Numbered from the stretch's first letter, positions 1-12,339 are shown. The stretch is DNA of 64,000 nucleotides from Dryococelus australis (GCA_029891345.1 CM057006.1:43685056-43749055), one strand, 5' to 3'. Numbers and translations: made by a program. Notes: generated by a model from the letters alone, not told the origin.

Positions 1-201
1 TTTAGAACAGCAATTGTAATAAAAATTCGAATTATTCAAGCTGGTTTTAGACGTACCCCTTTATTTTTGGGGGAAAAAAATCTTTGAAGTCCACCGATAT
101 ATCGATATTTTTTCCCCGAGATATCAAAGCCCGATATTGATATATTAAAAAATATATCGTTTTGATGTATATCAATATATTTTTCCGGTATCAACATCCC
201 T
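1..201. repeat. AT-rich GATATATCGATAT repeat ending in a hAT-like terminus
   Basis: Variants of ATATATCGATAT and GATATATC recur between about 90 and 180. The block ends in CCGGTATCAACATCCCTA, which read on the minus strand starts TAGGGATGTTGATACC, a form typical of hAT element ends. The partner end would lie beyond the left edge or is lost. No coding sequence is seen. Family assignment is by terminal pattern only. Confidence 0.35.
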
Positions 202-3061
202 AGGCTGGCTCCATGGCTCCCTTGACACTTCTCACCCCACCACGCGTGCTCGTTTGCGACGTGTCTTTCTATTGGTTCCTGCTGTGCACCGAAGGGGAAT
301 TTCCCAGTAGTTGTTTAGTATTCTGAAGAAACTTCATGAGGTTTGCCGGACCCACATTTTCTGATTAGCCTCGCGCATTTCTTGGTTAGTTTGCTGATAG
401 CAGAAGTGGCTCGTTATTTTGAATCTGTGTCCTGTGAATCTCCTCGTGGCCTGCTTTCCAGCTCATCTCCAGTCTTCTAAAACCGCGTGCACAGCGGGAT
501 GCTATCGTAGCAGTCGGCAAGTCCAGTAAGGCAGCAGTGGCAAGCTACAGATAAATAGTTTTGCAGGTGTGTGAATTTAGTACGTTGGATTTCTTATTTG
601 GGCCGTAGTGGACGCGAAGGTAACTTAGTGCCGCCCCCCCCCCCCCCCCCATCATACCCGAAAGAAATCCCGTTAGAAATACTTCTCGTCCCTTTTCACG
701 ATGAGAACCGGACTTGAAAATGTCCCCCCACTTCTCTCCCGTGGAACTCATCAGCGCCGCCGGGTAAAGGGTTTTCTGTTTCCTTCATCCCTTTGCTGAT
801 CCGGCCCTCAAGACTAGCAATTTTCTTTACCGCGTGTGAAAACGTATCCAGTCTAGTTTACCGTGGCTACTCTCTTCTCCTTAGGCCCGGTGCTCTATGT
901 TCCTTCGACTTTCTAGCGGTAGAAGTGGCTAGAGAAATAGGGATTTTTTTTTTTTTTGTGAAATTTCTCAGCGTTGCTCCCGAACGTAGAAGGGCCCGTG
1001 TTAGACGCCAACGCGTGCGCACGGTGTGGTTTGATATGTGATGTTGATGAGAAGCGAGATCGTAAAAATTGCGCGTCACTTGCGATACCGGCAGAGAGTT
1101 CGAAAATCGTTTTTTTTTTTTTTCTCTCGAAGGGTTGGATATGAAAAGCGGAAGACTTCATTATTTCGCGCGAGTTGACGTTCCCTGGCTTCATCAGCTT
1201 TTTTTTGCAGTAAGTATTCCGGGGAATCTATTTTCATAAAGGTATTTTGAACTTCGTAACAGCGAGACTTCATTCCTTGAATGTGCCCCTCTTAAGGTAG
1301 TGCATTCTAATTCTCTGTATTCTTAGGTATAAAGATTCCTCCATCGCGACTGCAGTCTTATCTGAATGACGCGCAGAAATTGCACACACACTCGGCACAA
1401 AAGTGTCGAGTAATTTGGTTAAAGAAACTGTCATTTTATGACAAATTTCGAACTCCTAACACTTTACCAATATACGTTATAATACTTAACTACTAGAACG
1501 AATCAAAGTTCCGAGATATTTACAATGAATGCTCTTTATGTGTAGTAAGTTTAATTGTTTATTAAAGCTAAAAAAAAAAAAAAAATAGTTGATTGAATTG
1601 AAAAAGTTATTTACGTGTAAACAATAAATGCTAGAGCCAGTTGATACTGAGCTAGTGAGACTAAGCTAGTTTTGCTACGTCACTTTTGACAGGTATCAGG
1701 TTATTAATTCAGCGAGGGCATTAATGACAGAGATTGTTACGTCATTTGCGTGTTCGTTGTCTTGAAACTATTTAATTATACAAACTTAACTCGTCATCTT
1801 AAATTTTACTACAGTTTTCCCGTACATGCGAGGATTTTTTTTCCTATTCTCTTACGCTGAACAAGTATTGTGCATTGTAAGTAGTGTTATATAAAGTCCT
1901 AAGTATGCCGACTCAACTCGCATCATTTCAGAATCATGTTCTATGAATTAACACGTGGAAGTTATATAAAGAAATGGTGCTTTATTTTTCGTATTTTATT
2001 CAGTAGGTTTGTACTCCTGTAAACTGTTATTAATGATATTTTAAAATTTAATTTACTACCAACACTTAACTTTTTTTGTGTGTAAAATCACTGTAGTGCA
2101 GTTGCAAACGCACTGGCCTACTTTTGCAAGGAATGATGGTTCGTCCCCTAATATTCGCCAAAGTTGATGATTTTTTTTCCCCTTCAGATTCTGAGTTTGG
2201 GAGAGCTACCGGAAGGTTTCCCCACTTGTTACTGATACGTAATGGTTTCCAAATAGTCAGTGAATGTATGGAATTTCGCAAATTCTCCGAAATATTTCGC
2301 CCGTGCAATTTTTACTCCAGATCGAGGTAACGTCGCCTTACACGCAGAGAAAATTTTGTTTCCCGTAAAAGGTTTGTGAATATTATTTTACAGTGCTATG
2401 TTTGACAGTGTCTTTAGAACATCCAGATAATTGAAGTCTTACATTAACAGCGATGACGAAAGGGAATTATTGCCTGAGACAAGTCTCCATTTGAAGAGTG
2501 GTGTGCATTTTCAACACACGATTTCTACTTGGTTCTTAATCCTTTTCAAGATCCTTTCTTTCGAAGTCCACTGAAAATATTTTAGATCTGGGAAGGAGGA
2601 GGTTACCAACAAAAGAGAAGATAAAATTGTATTGGTAGAAGAAAAAACTTGCGCAGGTAGGTTATACTTTATGAAGATAGAATGGTTTCTTCGCAAGAAA
2701 TCCGAGCTACGTGTCGATTAATTTACAGACGCCATAAGCATGGGCAAAAGGAAGATGGAGAGGGCCACGGAATGATCCTGTTTGTGGGTAAAATGTAAAT
2801 ATCGGAACTGCTCGGGATTCCTTGTATTTGTGTTTTCTGAGAGAGCGCCACCAAAATGACGCCTTCCTCTACAGACAGCTGAGAAAAAGTGCACAAGACA
2901 TGGTGCTCTAAAAGGACGTTTCGTTCTTGAGTAAAACTGCAACATTGCGAAACTAACATGCACTGTATTGTACCTAGACGACGAGAGCGAAAATAGATTG
3001 TTATAACCGTGGTTGGGAATTACTAGACTAGTTTTAGAAACGTGGATGTTTACTCGACTGA
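202..3061. other. Unique sequence without a recognisable gene
   Basis: No open frame here has a recognisable domain. A run of 17 C lies at 634-650, T runs at about 943-957 and 1110-1123, and an A run at 1570-1585. The sequence becomes AT-rich after about 1300. Short open frames overlap on opposite strands and end in low-complexity residues, so I treat them as chance. Confidence 0.5.
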
Positions 3062-3063
3062 AA

Positions 3064-3325
3064 GGGCCGCGGTGGCTAAGCGGTTAGATTGCCCGCCTCC
3101 CACCAAGGCGAGCCACCGTGGTTCCATCCAATCCTTGGCCGGATCATCCCGGATTTTCACGAGTGGGAATCGTGCCGCACGATGTCTCTGGTCGGCGGGA
3201 TTTCTCGGGAAGCTCCCGTTTGCCCCGCTCTTGCATTCCGGCGATGCTCCAGTCTCGCCTCATTTCACCCTCATCGGCTCTCAAGACCTGGTTGTTAAGA
3301 GCCCGCCCAAATCTCTCAACTCGCA
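3064..3325 (+). mobile_element. tRNA-derived SINE, type 1 (copy 1)
   Basis: The head carries a good RNA polymerase III A box, TGGCTAAGCGG at 3073-3083, followed by the family signature CGCCTCCCACCAAGGCGA. The B-box region near 3117-3127 is decayed. The body continues with CCGGATTTTCACGAGTGGGAATCGTGC-like sequence, a TTTCTCGGGAAGCTCCCGT segment and the 3' CTCAAGACC then TTAAGAGCC motif shared with the other copies. Open frames over this copy are shadows of the SINE body. Confidence 0.8.
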
Positions 3326-5540
3326 ACTCGGATTCCAGCGTTATCGCAAATTCGGTCATTTTCGCGAGGCCGTCTGTTACAGGATATACATTCAGGCTAT
3401 GAATACAGTTATCGGAGACAGTGTAAGGAACTTTGGACGTGAGACCCCGGACTGGAAGAGAAGTAATCAATCGTGCCAGTAATGGACGCCGTAGAGTGGC
3501 GAGGTCCAATATTTGTGCTCCTCGAAAGGTTCCCATTTATCTGTCCTCACAAAAACCTACCCGATTTCCCCTTTCCGATAGTAACTTTAAACACGATTCA
3601 GCTCAATAGAACGATTAAACGATCGTCCCCTGCAAGTTTCGTTCTTATTCAGCGACTTCTCTGCAAACAGAGATAAAAGTTAACTATGGTTCGCTGTTTA
3701 ATGGGCATGGGAAACCAACAATAATTAATTTAACGTTGGCAATGCATTATAACGTTGAATGTGTAACGTTTAAATTAGCGACACATTTAATATTGATTTC
3801 GTTTCATAGGCTATGCAGTATTGTGAGAATTAGAGTAATAACTTATTTGTTTAACACTTTCACGTTGTCACGTGGACGATCCTACGCATGAATATCAGTG
3901 ACAAGCCCCGTGAAAAGTTAGTTTTCTCTTACGTCGGAAGGATACGTAATAATGTATGTAAAAAAAAGGGACTGCAGAACTTCCAAAAGTTCTCAGTTTT
4001 ACCGTAAACCATGACATGAATATTCAGTTTTACTCCACATTGTTAATGAAACGAGAACACATGCATCATGACGTTTATTAAATATAGTTTGGTACTGTTT
4101 TGATTAAGCTTGCTTGGATACAAGGGCGGTCGGAACTTTTTTCGGGCAAGTGGTGACAAGCTCTTGTGGAGAATTTTAGCGCCTTTCAGTTATGTCGGTA
4201 TATACAGTCACACATTGCTTCCTGTTCAATATATTTCAGTTCAAAATACTTATACCATTGCTTTGTGATATTATTATTGACCTCCAATTTTAGTAAATCT
4301 ACATAGAGTACGAAACTTAATATGCTTAATTTTTTTGGAGTACCCTCGTGAGGTATTTGGCTCCTACCTAGTAAGACTTGGATGGCTTTTCACGACTGGG
4401 GGGGGGGGGGGAGGAGGGGCGACTTCTCCGACGCCCCTACTTGGGCATCATTTACGAAGATCTGGTGCTAACCTATGCAAAAAAAATACGTTCAAGCATA
4501 GATAAAGTTACCAAAGCAAATGTTTCATATATTAATAGCACGTAAATTTCAACATTTTGTGTAACGTAATGTTATAAGCTTGCAATCAGGCGATCGCATT
4601 CTCACAAACATAACACCGATGGTTTGGACACGAGCCTAGGGCCCGAACCACAGCACAAGGAACCCCCGCCAATGGAGCGGAAGTGCTGTGGACAGGGTCT
4701 TTTGTTTTTGTCCTTGGTCTCGGAGACGAAGACACCATGAGATGGTGTGTGCCGACCGCCATAATACGTCCACAGACATCAGCCTTTGGAGTCACGATTC
4801 AGGTAAAGGCGTTCTTTTTAAATAGCATCCAAACTAAATAATGTCCCGTGGCTTACTTCAATTACATTTAACTCTTGCTATTTCTCTGTGCTCCTCCGAT
4901 TGAACTTATACTTCATGTAACGAGTTGTAACATTATGTAAATACGACAAATTGCAAGCCTACTTGATTCACTCTGTTTCTGAGTTCTGCGCATCCCCAAA
5001 TTATAAAATGTACAATTAAAAATGAGCATAAAATTGTAACAACATGGCGGTTAATTAGTTTTACCCCTACTTTCGATTGCAACTGAAACATTTTGGTCTG
5101 GCTTCGCAGAAACTAGGACGCAAATATTAAACGTAAAAATTGATTTTAAAGGTATAGTCTAAAAGTAAAATTTAACTTTTTGTGTTACAGTGTTACCTTA
5201 TGTTATATTTATGTTGGTGCATGTTTTATCTTACTGACGAACCTTTAAGTACGAAACTAAACGATCTACACCGGCATATAATTTATCCGATGTAAAAAAA
5301 AAATAGTTCGTTTTCACGGCAGTCGTTAACTGTAGTGTGCCTAGCTTGCGAATTATTCACTTTTTGTTACAAACATCGTCTTAGTCAAAATTGTAACTTC
5401 GATGTGCCAAATAAATTTATTGAAAACGTAAACAAAACATCGCCACTGAATATATTTTAATTTAAAAACTTTAAATTAAATTTTAAAATAACTGAGCCGT
5501 ATTTTAAATCGGCCACGATTGTTAGTTTAGATACGGTTCT
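3326..5540. other. AT-rich unique sequence, no gene seen
   Basis: Apart from a 14-base G run at 4398-4411 and scattered A runs, I see no repeat family, domain or RNA gene. The minus-strand open frame at 4586-4795 is short and has no recognisable motif. Confidence 0.45.
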
Positions 5541-5551
5541 GTTGCTTTTAT

Positions 5552-6506
5552 TGAAGTCAGTGGGAAACCACTGATTTGCAGTGAAATTAAACTACTCTAA
5601 TCAGTGAAAATGGCTCCATTCAGAATCAGTGGAAAAACCACTGATTGTTCCAGTGAAAAAAATTCACCGATCGAATTAGTGACGTGAAACAATTTCACTG
5701 ATTGAATAAGTGACGGCCGACTGCAGTGGCGAATTAAATATTGCTTTTATTGAACTTAGGCAAATAATTACGTAAAATAAACATATTTACGATATTTTAC
5801 AATTAATAGTGTGCAAATTACCTTAATTTAAAAAAAGTTTCGCAGTGGCCGGGACTGAACACGTGTACCCTTAATCTCTAGGCCATTGCCTTACCATTTT
5901 TTTTTGACGTTGTTGTGATATTTTTGACGTTGACGAAGCTCTAGTGAGACCGACTTGTTGACCATCTGAGCTACCACGTCAAGTTATACGGGTGCAATCT
6001 CTTCACCACATTAGATGCAGTTAAAACCTTCAAACAGAGCGCTGTGACGATTGTATGGAATCGAAATGAAAGACGTAAAAGCGGAATGAAAGGCTGTGTG
6101 TTCATATTACCTTGTAAAATGACATTTTGAAAGATGAAACACGTTTTAAAAAGTATTTTGTATTAGTTTTATTCGTTTATTCGCTGTTACTTCACTTGAT
6201 ACGTACCGTTTAACAGTCATTTTTAAACGATATTTTTACACGCAGTTTCACTGATACATCAGTCAAAATTAATTAGAGACGGAGCAAGTTGCTCAGATGT
6301 TTCACTGATCCATCAGTCATAAAATAAACCACTGAGAAAACAGTGGAAAAAATTACTGACGAATCAATTTGAAATGTCACCGAATCAGTCAGTTAAGGAA
6401 ATTGGCATTTTTTCACTGGTTCATCAGTTAGATTCACTGAAGTGACTGTTGTATCAGTCAGATACGTTTGACTGATTGAAACAGTGAAATTCTCACTGAT
6501 TCAAGA
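5552..6506. mobile_element. CACTGA-rich inverted-repeat DNA element
   Basis: Both ends are packed with the hexamer CACTGA and its complement TCAGTG: at least seven instances or near matches in 5552-5700 and at least eight in 6245-6505, facing each other. The middle (about 5760-6240) is AT-rich. On the minus strand it carries two tRNA-like patches, one around 6000-5930 with GTGGTAGCTCAGATGG and one around 5895-5845 with GTGTTCAGTCCCGGCC. Dense subterminal repeats resemble CACTA/EnSpm-type elements, but there is no transposase and the exact ends are uncertain. Confidence 0.6.
5843..6000 (-). other. tRNA-like Pol III boxes inside the CACTGA-rich element
   Basis: Read on the minus strand, GTGGTAGCTCAGATGGTC resembles the D-arm/A box of a tRNA. 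About 100 bases later TGGTAAGGCAATGGCC and GTGTTCAGTCCCGGCCACTG resemble a second D-arm and a T-arm/B box. Spacing and stems do not make one functional tRNA, so these look like tRNA-derived (SINE-type) modules. Family F elements contain a similar module. Confidence 0.4.
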
Positions 6507-7092
6507 TTTAGAGTTAATGTGGCGCTTATAAAAGACATCAGTGAAATGTATGAAGTGCGGTTTGAAATTAAACAAAATCGCATAATCAGTTGTCGGAGGG
6601 GTTGATGAATATGAAGTCTAATTTAAAAAATATTTTTTTAAAAAGTAAAAGCAACACATTCGTTTTTTTTTTTTTTTTTTCCTAATTATCTTTCGTCATG
6701 TTTTTCACGCACTAATTGAGATTACCAAGAGTATTTTCTTTCAAGTTTCTTGTGTATTCATTCATTCGTACACATAAGAATGAATAAACGAAAATGCTAC
6801 GTACAAGTACAGAATTGTTGAATGGGTTATGTCAATAACAGGTACGCCAACAATCACGTTCAATGTAGCGTTCAGTAGGCCTAATATGGTGTTTTCTATC
6901 AGTTTTTGTTTTGATGATTTAATCCATTTTTGGGCTTGTGCTCGACCAACCGAGCAGAACGAGTTGTTGCAGGAGATAATGTGTTAATTAATTATTTGTT
7001 TGTGATCGCGTTCATGACTGAAAATGATCGTTTGCAAACGTATGAGGTAACCTAACCTAAAACAGTATCTAAATACTAAATCACGTAAAGCT
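6507..7092. other. Unique AT-rich sequence, no gene seen
   Basis: A long T run lies at about 6664-6680. No coding potential or repeat family was recognised. Confidence 0.4.
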
Positions 7093-7587
7093 GGGCTCAC
7101 GACCATCAGTCGCCCGTCAGTCAGACGTCCGTCTGTTTTTTTTTTTTTTTTCGCATGTCAGTTGAAAGCGACTCGACAATCCGTCGTCCGCTAATCCTTC
7201 CTGTCCGGCAAAATTTCAGCGGGACAACTTAACATCGCGATTTCTCTTTCGTTGAGGGTGTATTTTGGTTGAAAAAAAAAACGTTTTCAAGAGAGAAACA
7301 TTTTGGGAAAATAATTTTGTACGTGATAAAAATTTATTGGCTTCTGAATTATTGTGTACGCTTTAAATTCCTGCATTTGCCACCAATAAACCCCTTGCAT
7401 TTTATTTAAAAATGCGTATTCGCATGTATGGCGGTGGCCCATCCGTCGGTCAGTCGAATGTTAAATTCTGAGATATATTTGACCGATTGACGGATAGAAA
7501 AAAAAAGTGGCCCTGCGATTGGTCGAAAGATCACGTGACCGTTTGACGGACGGGCGGCTGACGGATGCGGCAGATGGTCGTGAGTCC
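7093..7587. mobile_element. Family H inverted-repeat element (copy 1)
   Basis: Terminal inverted repeats begin GGCTCACGACCATC on the left and end GATGGTCGTGAGTCC on the right, both followed inward by CGTCAGTCGCCCGT-type sequence rich in CCGTC and GACGG. About 495 bp, without a transposase frame. A second, shortened copy lies at 50932-51336 and shares the CACGTGATC/CACATGATC and ATATATCTCA-type internal sequence. The superfamily is not determined. Confidence 0.65.
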
Positions 7588-7726
7588 ACCTTGGCAAATT
7601 GTTGGGTTAGGCACAAGTTTCCAAAATTCTGCCATTCAGTAGCCAACGCACACAACTAAGAATTAATTCCCCTTCCTCTGTCTCGTCCAAACACAAATCG
7701 CAGAAATGTCGACGAGTAATTGTTAT

Positions 7727-8075
7727 ACGATTTCTGTATTTCGACTTGGCTTTTTTACGAGTATAGGCCGACATTGTGTTAAGTTTTCTTTTATTTTTTT
7801 TTTTTTACATTAAACGCGTACAATTTCACCATAACCACGCCACACAACATTTTTTTTTTTTTTTAATGCACGCAATCGATTGATCTTGTTGAGAGCTGTC
7901 GATTGAAAATCAAACGAGTGTCGTAGCTTTTCCTAGTCAAAAGTTATAATACGCGGAAGTCATGAGACGCGGCTAAACGAACTCAAAATTGCGCCCCCCC
8001 CCCCCTTCCCAATTCGCCGTGCGCGATGCTTCGCAGTCCTCATTCGACGTAACATATTCGTTGTTCCTTTAGCAA
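7727..8075 (+). repeat. Family R repeat, partial copy 1
   Basis: From TATACGATTTCTGTATTTCG onward it aligns with 18865-19180 and 30575-30880. Shared landmarks are GACGAGTATAGG, CGCGTACAATTTCACCATAA, ACGCAATCGATTGATCTTG, GAGACGCGG and a poly-C tract (7994-8005 here). The 5' portion present in the other two copies is missing. The element class is unknown and no coding frame is conserved between copies. Confidence 0.65.
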
Positions 8076-8339
8076 TCGAAATTTCGGGTGATGGAAATCT
8101 AATATCCAACATTACACAGTATCTTAATATTACCCTGATTTCAAAGTATGTAACGGTTCTCACAGTCTCTCTTTCGCCACGACGTCGATTTCGCGGCTCG
8201 CAGGCGTATGTCCCACTCTCTCTTAAGTATGGTTCATTTATTCTGTGTCTGCTATGCATGTTATGACCTTTATTAATTTAGGGTGTGAAAAAAAAACACA
8301 CTGTCTCAAATACGTATTCTGTGTTTCCTTCCTGAATAT

Positions 8340-8515
8340 CTGTACTGTTAAAAATTACCGTATATTTACCGGAAACGTACTGTAAATTACGGAAACGCAA
8401 TCTGCAATTACAAAAAAAAAAAAAAAAAATCTTAGTTGAGCGTAAATACGAATACAGAAAGTCAGTATTTTCTGTAGTTTCGGGTTTCAGGAACGAACAT
8501 TGCCGTGTCCAAGCG
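8340..8515. repeat. Possible end of a TTAAAAATTACCG-type repeat
   Basis: CTGTTAAAAATTACCGTATA with nearby TACCGG and ACGGAAACG resembles, in opposite orientation, the sequence at about 42430-42495 (AAATTTTTAACGGTGTAC). The two may be ends of copies of one family. Boundaries and class are uncertain. Confidence 0.3.
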
Positions 8516-8558
8516 AAGCTTTGTTTACCACTGTAACAAAATTATCGTTTCTGGGGTA

Positions 8559-9310
8559 CACTGAGAGAAAAATCGAACAAAGCATCTGTTTGTATAGGGC
8601 CAAATATATATTTAATCTCCCTAACAAAATATATTGTTAAGTGGACAAAGTTTGAAAAGGAACAAAATAACTTTGGTTCGTCTAACAGAATATATGTTTT
8701 AATAAACAAAATTAATGTATTGCACCAAAAAAAAAAAATTAGACTGTCAACTAAATATTTTGTTGAATCTACTGTATGTATTTGTTTGGCCACTCATTTG
8801 ACTACCTTCGTTCGAAAATACAGCTCGAGAGTTTGTATTTTTTGTGGCAACTAGGATAGTGACTCTGTTTGTTAGTGCATCTATTGATGCTTAACAATTA
8901 TATAACCGCATTAATAAAACAATGCAACAAGAAACTGACAAGTAAAGCTGTAAAACTTGAAATATTTGTTTGCACACGTTGCTTAATATTTGCACTATAT
9001 CTATTTAAAAACTTTCCGGCGTCATCAGTTGTCACATTAGCTGAGATTTGGTATTACTAAGGCGTAGCGCTCGGACGCAGGTGAGCTAGGTCGAAACTCG
9101 GTCGAAATTATAATTTTTTTTTTTATATCGGCCCAAAGTGTTTAATGTACGTGTAGTCAAACAAGTTTTTAGTTGCACCAATCAAATCTTATAGTTTGGG
9201 GCAATCAAATGAGAACAACAAAATAATTTTCTTTCAGCAACGAAATATTTCATTGCCCCTATAAAAACAAATCATTTTGTTTGATTCATCGAAACCTTTT
9301 TCTCATTGTA
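8559..9310 (+). mobile_element. Family F element (CACTGAGAGAAAA terminus), copy 1
   Basis: The left end is CACTGAGAGAAAAATCGAAC. The right end, near 9285-9310, reads TTCATCGAAACC then TTTTTCTCATTG, so the ends are inverted repeats. The interior matches 28361-29039 in the opposite orientation, including TTTGGCCACTCATTTGACT and TTCGTTCGAAAATACAGCT. It carries a tRNA-like module at about 9035-9105. Subterminal AACAAAATATATT motifs recur on both sides. No transposase is present. Confidence 0.6.
9035..9105 (+). other. tRNA-like module inside family F copy 1
   Basis: TAGCTGAGATTTGGTATTAC, AAGGCGTAGCGCTCGGACGC and GGTGAGCTAGGTCGAAACTC follow the order D-arm, anticodon-like stem, T-arm/B box of a tRNA. 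The sister copy at 28503-28562 (minus) has the better B box GGGTTCGAAACTC. The fold is not that of an intact tRNA gene. Confidence 0.4.
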
Positions 9311-9319
9311 GTTGGGTTA

Positions 9320-9358
9320 GTAGGCCTTAGTGGAGTGGATAACTCCACTAAGGCCTAC
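9320..9358. repeat. Perfect 17-bp-arm hairpin
   Basis: GTAGGCCTTAGTGGAGT at 9320-9336 is the exact reverse complement of 9342-9358, with a 5-base spacer GGATA. It lies just outside the right end of family F copy 1. Confidence 0.85.
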
Positions 9359-9360
9359 AT

Positions 9361-10525
9361 ATTCTCTAAACCATAAAAAAAAAGTAGCATCAGGTGTCTA
9401 GCATTTAGCAACACTTAAAATACGCTGACTTTAATAGAAACTGAAAATTTCACTGACGTGACTGCACTAGAAATACCAACGTTATTCCGAAGACAATATA
9501 ACTGTTGTAGGCGAGTTGTTGTATCCGTGACTTTAATGCAGGGACCGTGAGTGGTTTTGTACGTATCTGATGCGTAAATTTCGAGCTACAGCGCTTTGAA
9601 AAAAAAGCAGTTTTCAGCCGTTTTGCAATATTCTGAAATGGTGTTGTTAACGTGCGTGGCAATCTAAAAGTACTCGACAGCCCTCGCCTGAAATGTGTGC
9701 GCACATGGGACGCGCGTGTAGTAGTTTCGTGGAGACACGTGTATTTCAAACACGCAGTTCAAACGAAAGGCAGGCGGGAGCCTTAATGTGTGACTGAACG
9801 GGTTAAGCGGCCCGTTTCACTTCTGCATTGTAGCGTATTCTGTACCTCCGCGGCGAGCTCCTTCGCTTTCGGAACCGGGCATACTTCATTAGGTTAATTG
9901 GGTTGGGGAATTAGCGAACTTGGGGAAGATATCTTTAACAGTTGCGAAAACTCCCGGAAGTGTAAGGGAAGGAAAGCGGGGGAGATGTTTAACAGTGGCG
10001 TGGCGTACACCAGAGGGCGAAAAACATTTACCTTCGAGAAGGGGGGAGGGGGGGGGGGTGTTACCCGGGTGGGATGTTCTCAGTTTTGGGAGCGGATCGT
10101 TTTATTTAAACGGTAAACACTCCGGGGTAAGTTGTTCTTTTCCCGCCCGACGAGATGGCCCGGGTTGTGTACACAAGCAACAAAGAATTCATGCGGGAGG
10201 AGGGACTTCCAGGGGCAAGTGCTCTCGAGACGTATTAATTAAAGACATGGATGAAGAGTAAAAGTGTAGGGCGGGGAAGGAGAGCGAAGCTCGCTCGGGA
10301 GTTTGAATTCTAGGGGTTGCGCGTGCAGGCCCCTCCCCACCCCATCTTCCGCCACTACGTCGCGTCTCATTTAAATAACAAAAGAATGCGTTCCCGGGCG
10401 GCGCGAGGCAAACGGAACATACCGGCCCGGGGGCGCCGTGATTCTTCATTACCCCGCCTCCCCCCTCCCTTTATCATTTCTCCTCAAGCCCTTTCCTCTG
10501 CTGCTCTTCCTTCCACGCTCCATCA
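9361..10525. other. Moderately GC-rich sequence, no supported gene
   Basis: Base composition rises in GC after about 9700. Open frames on both strands overlap and contain glycine- or proline-rich low complexity made by G/C runs (10040-10058). The patch at about 9520-9600 resembles the region just upstream of family R copy 3 (GAGCTACAGCGCTTTT). I see no domain. Confidence 0.35.
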
Positions 10526-10762
10526 CCCGCGGTGGCCGAGTGGTTAGACTGCTCGCCTCCCAACAAGACGAACCGGTTTTAATCCCCGGCCGGGTCGCTC
10601 CCCGGATTTTCGCAAGTGGGGGTCGTGTCGGACGATGCCCGCCCGTCGGCGGGTTTTCTCGGGGTTCTCCCGTTTCCCCCGCTCTCGCATTCCCGCGCTG
10701 CTCCGTACTCACGTCGTTTCACCCTCGATGTTAAGAGCCGCCCAAATCTCCCAACAGCTCCA
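10526..10762 (+). mobile_element. tRNA-derived SINE, type 1 (copy 2)
   Basis: A box TGGCCGAGTGG at 10532-10542 and a B-box-like GGTTTTAATCCCC at about 10574-10586 flank CTCGCCTCCCAACAAGACGA. The SINE body follows: CCCGGATTTTCGCAAGTGGG, GTCGGCGGGTTTTCTCGG and GTTAAGAGCCGCCCAAATCT. This is one of the better preserved heads. Open frames on both strands here are shadows. Confidence 0.85.
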
Positions 10763-12339
10763 CCCACGGTAAGTTGGAATCAGTCCCCGTCATTTTTTAA
10801 TTTAAAGTTTTTTCCTCATGAGATCTTTTTATAAATGTTTAACGACACTATTTGAACGTGTTCGCGGTGTATTTCTCACACATAACATTTTTGCAGGATA
10901 GAAGTTGTGAACTGTGGCTACTCCAGTATAGTATGTCGCATAGCAACACTGGGGCTGGAAAGTATTGCATTTAGCTGTCTCACAGCAACAGGAATGTGTA
11001 TCATTCGAGACAAGAAATATCATACACAAAATACGACCCTCGCCACAAGATACGACATTAAGAAACATTACACAACATTTGAAGTACAAGATCACTAATA
11101 TATTGTAAACAGATACTCGGGATAGAGTGGATAACTGGCACAGGACACATAATGACGAATACCCTCTCCAAAGTCAATTACTTGGCAAATTTGCATACAT
11201 GCGAATAAAATTCCCGGTGTTGAACTCTACTGTACCATAGCTCTCTTCTCTTGCAACAAACTCATTAAAATTGTAACACAACGCCTTAAAACATATTTGT
11301 GGACGGAAATACCAAAATGATAGAAACCATAGTTGATGGAAAACAAGTAAATTAACATTAGGTTGACACAATACACATATATTTAACCGAACGAAATCAT
11401 AATGTGGCAAATGCTGACCATGGGGAAAATCCAATTGCAATTTCTTAGATGACATCTGGTGGCTTGCCAACATTAAATTTTAATTAAAAATCATAATTAT
11501 TACTGATGCAGAGGAAAGTAATTTTGTGACATACAACATATTTTAACATGCAAGTTTTAATAAAGAAAATATAAAAACTTTACTTTCAGCATTTTGTCTT
11601 GAAAAATTTACCACATTTTTCGATTATTGTTTTTACGACTGGCGTGGCAGAAAATGATAGAATGTGGGCTTCTGGGCACTATGTGTACTTTTCACGACAA
11701 TGCAATGTTCATAAAATTATGAACAGTTAATGTTTCAAAACAAACATATTTGCTACTGAGCTTGGAATGCCACCGAAAATTATTGCTGAATAGGTTAGCC
11801 CAATTAAAATAACTGTTTGAAAGTTACCATCTCGTAGTCTTGTGCAGACTGGCTGGAACACTCGAATTTGGGATATGATATTCCGATAGAAATACTCGTT
11901 CTATGTGTCTTTAAAATAGAACACATATTTTAAAATAGAAAGTGGAATGAAATGAAAGTCCAAAAAATAAGGGCATCGTGGCTGTTAAGTTTGGAATTGT
12001 CACTAGTAATCGGCCTTGTCAGCATGTAGACTGTTTAGAATACTTATTTGTAAACGAAGTTTTTTTTTAAACCAAAACATCCAGGATGTGTATGTTTCCG
12101 GCAAATTCAAAATTAGTATTGCCGTGGACCGGATCAGTTCATTCACGCGTCGAATGTTTGAAACTGCAGATTTTTAAAGAACGTAAATATGTTTTTTTTC
12201 TTCTAATGCCAGTTCTTGCTCGAAACCGTATTAAACAGCAAGCCAAGTATCTATAATTTTAAATAAAGTGTTTCAGTACGTCACTTTCACACGAAACTAC
12301 TTTTACTCTCTCGTAGCCAACTTAATTTGGGTTTAGAAA
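10763..12339. other. Unique AT-rich sequence, no gene seen
   Basis: Short open frames at 10829-11098 overlap on opposite strands and the one at 11174-11473 is minus only. None shows a recognisable domain. No repeat family with another copy in the window was noticed. Confidence 0.4.

Noticed and set aside
3042..3536. Frames of 94-146 residues on both strands
   Set aside because: They are translations of the SINE type 1 copy; equivalent shadows occur at the other SINE copies (10438-10734, 55009-55320).
5843..6000. A functional tRNA gene on the minus strand
   Set aside because: The D-arm-like and T-arm-like patches are too far apart, acceptor ends do not pair and no anticodon arm of normal size can be drawn.
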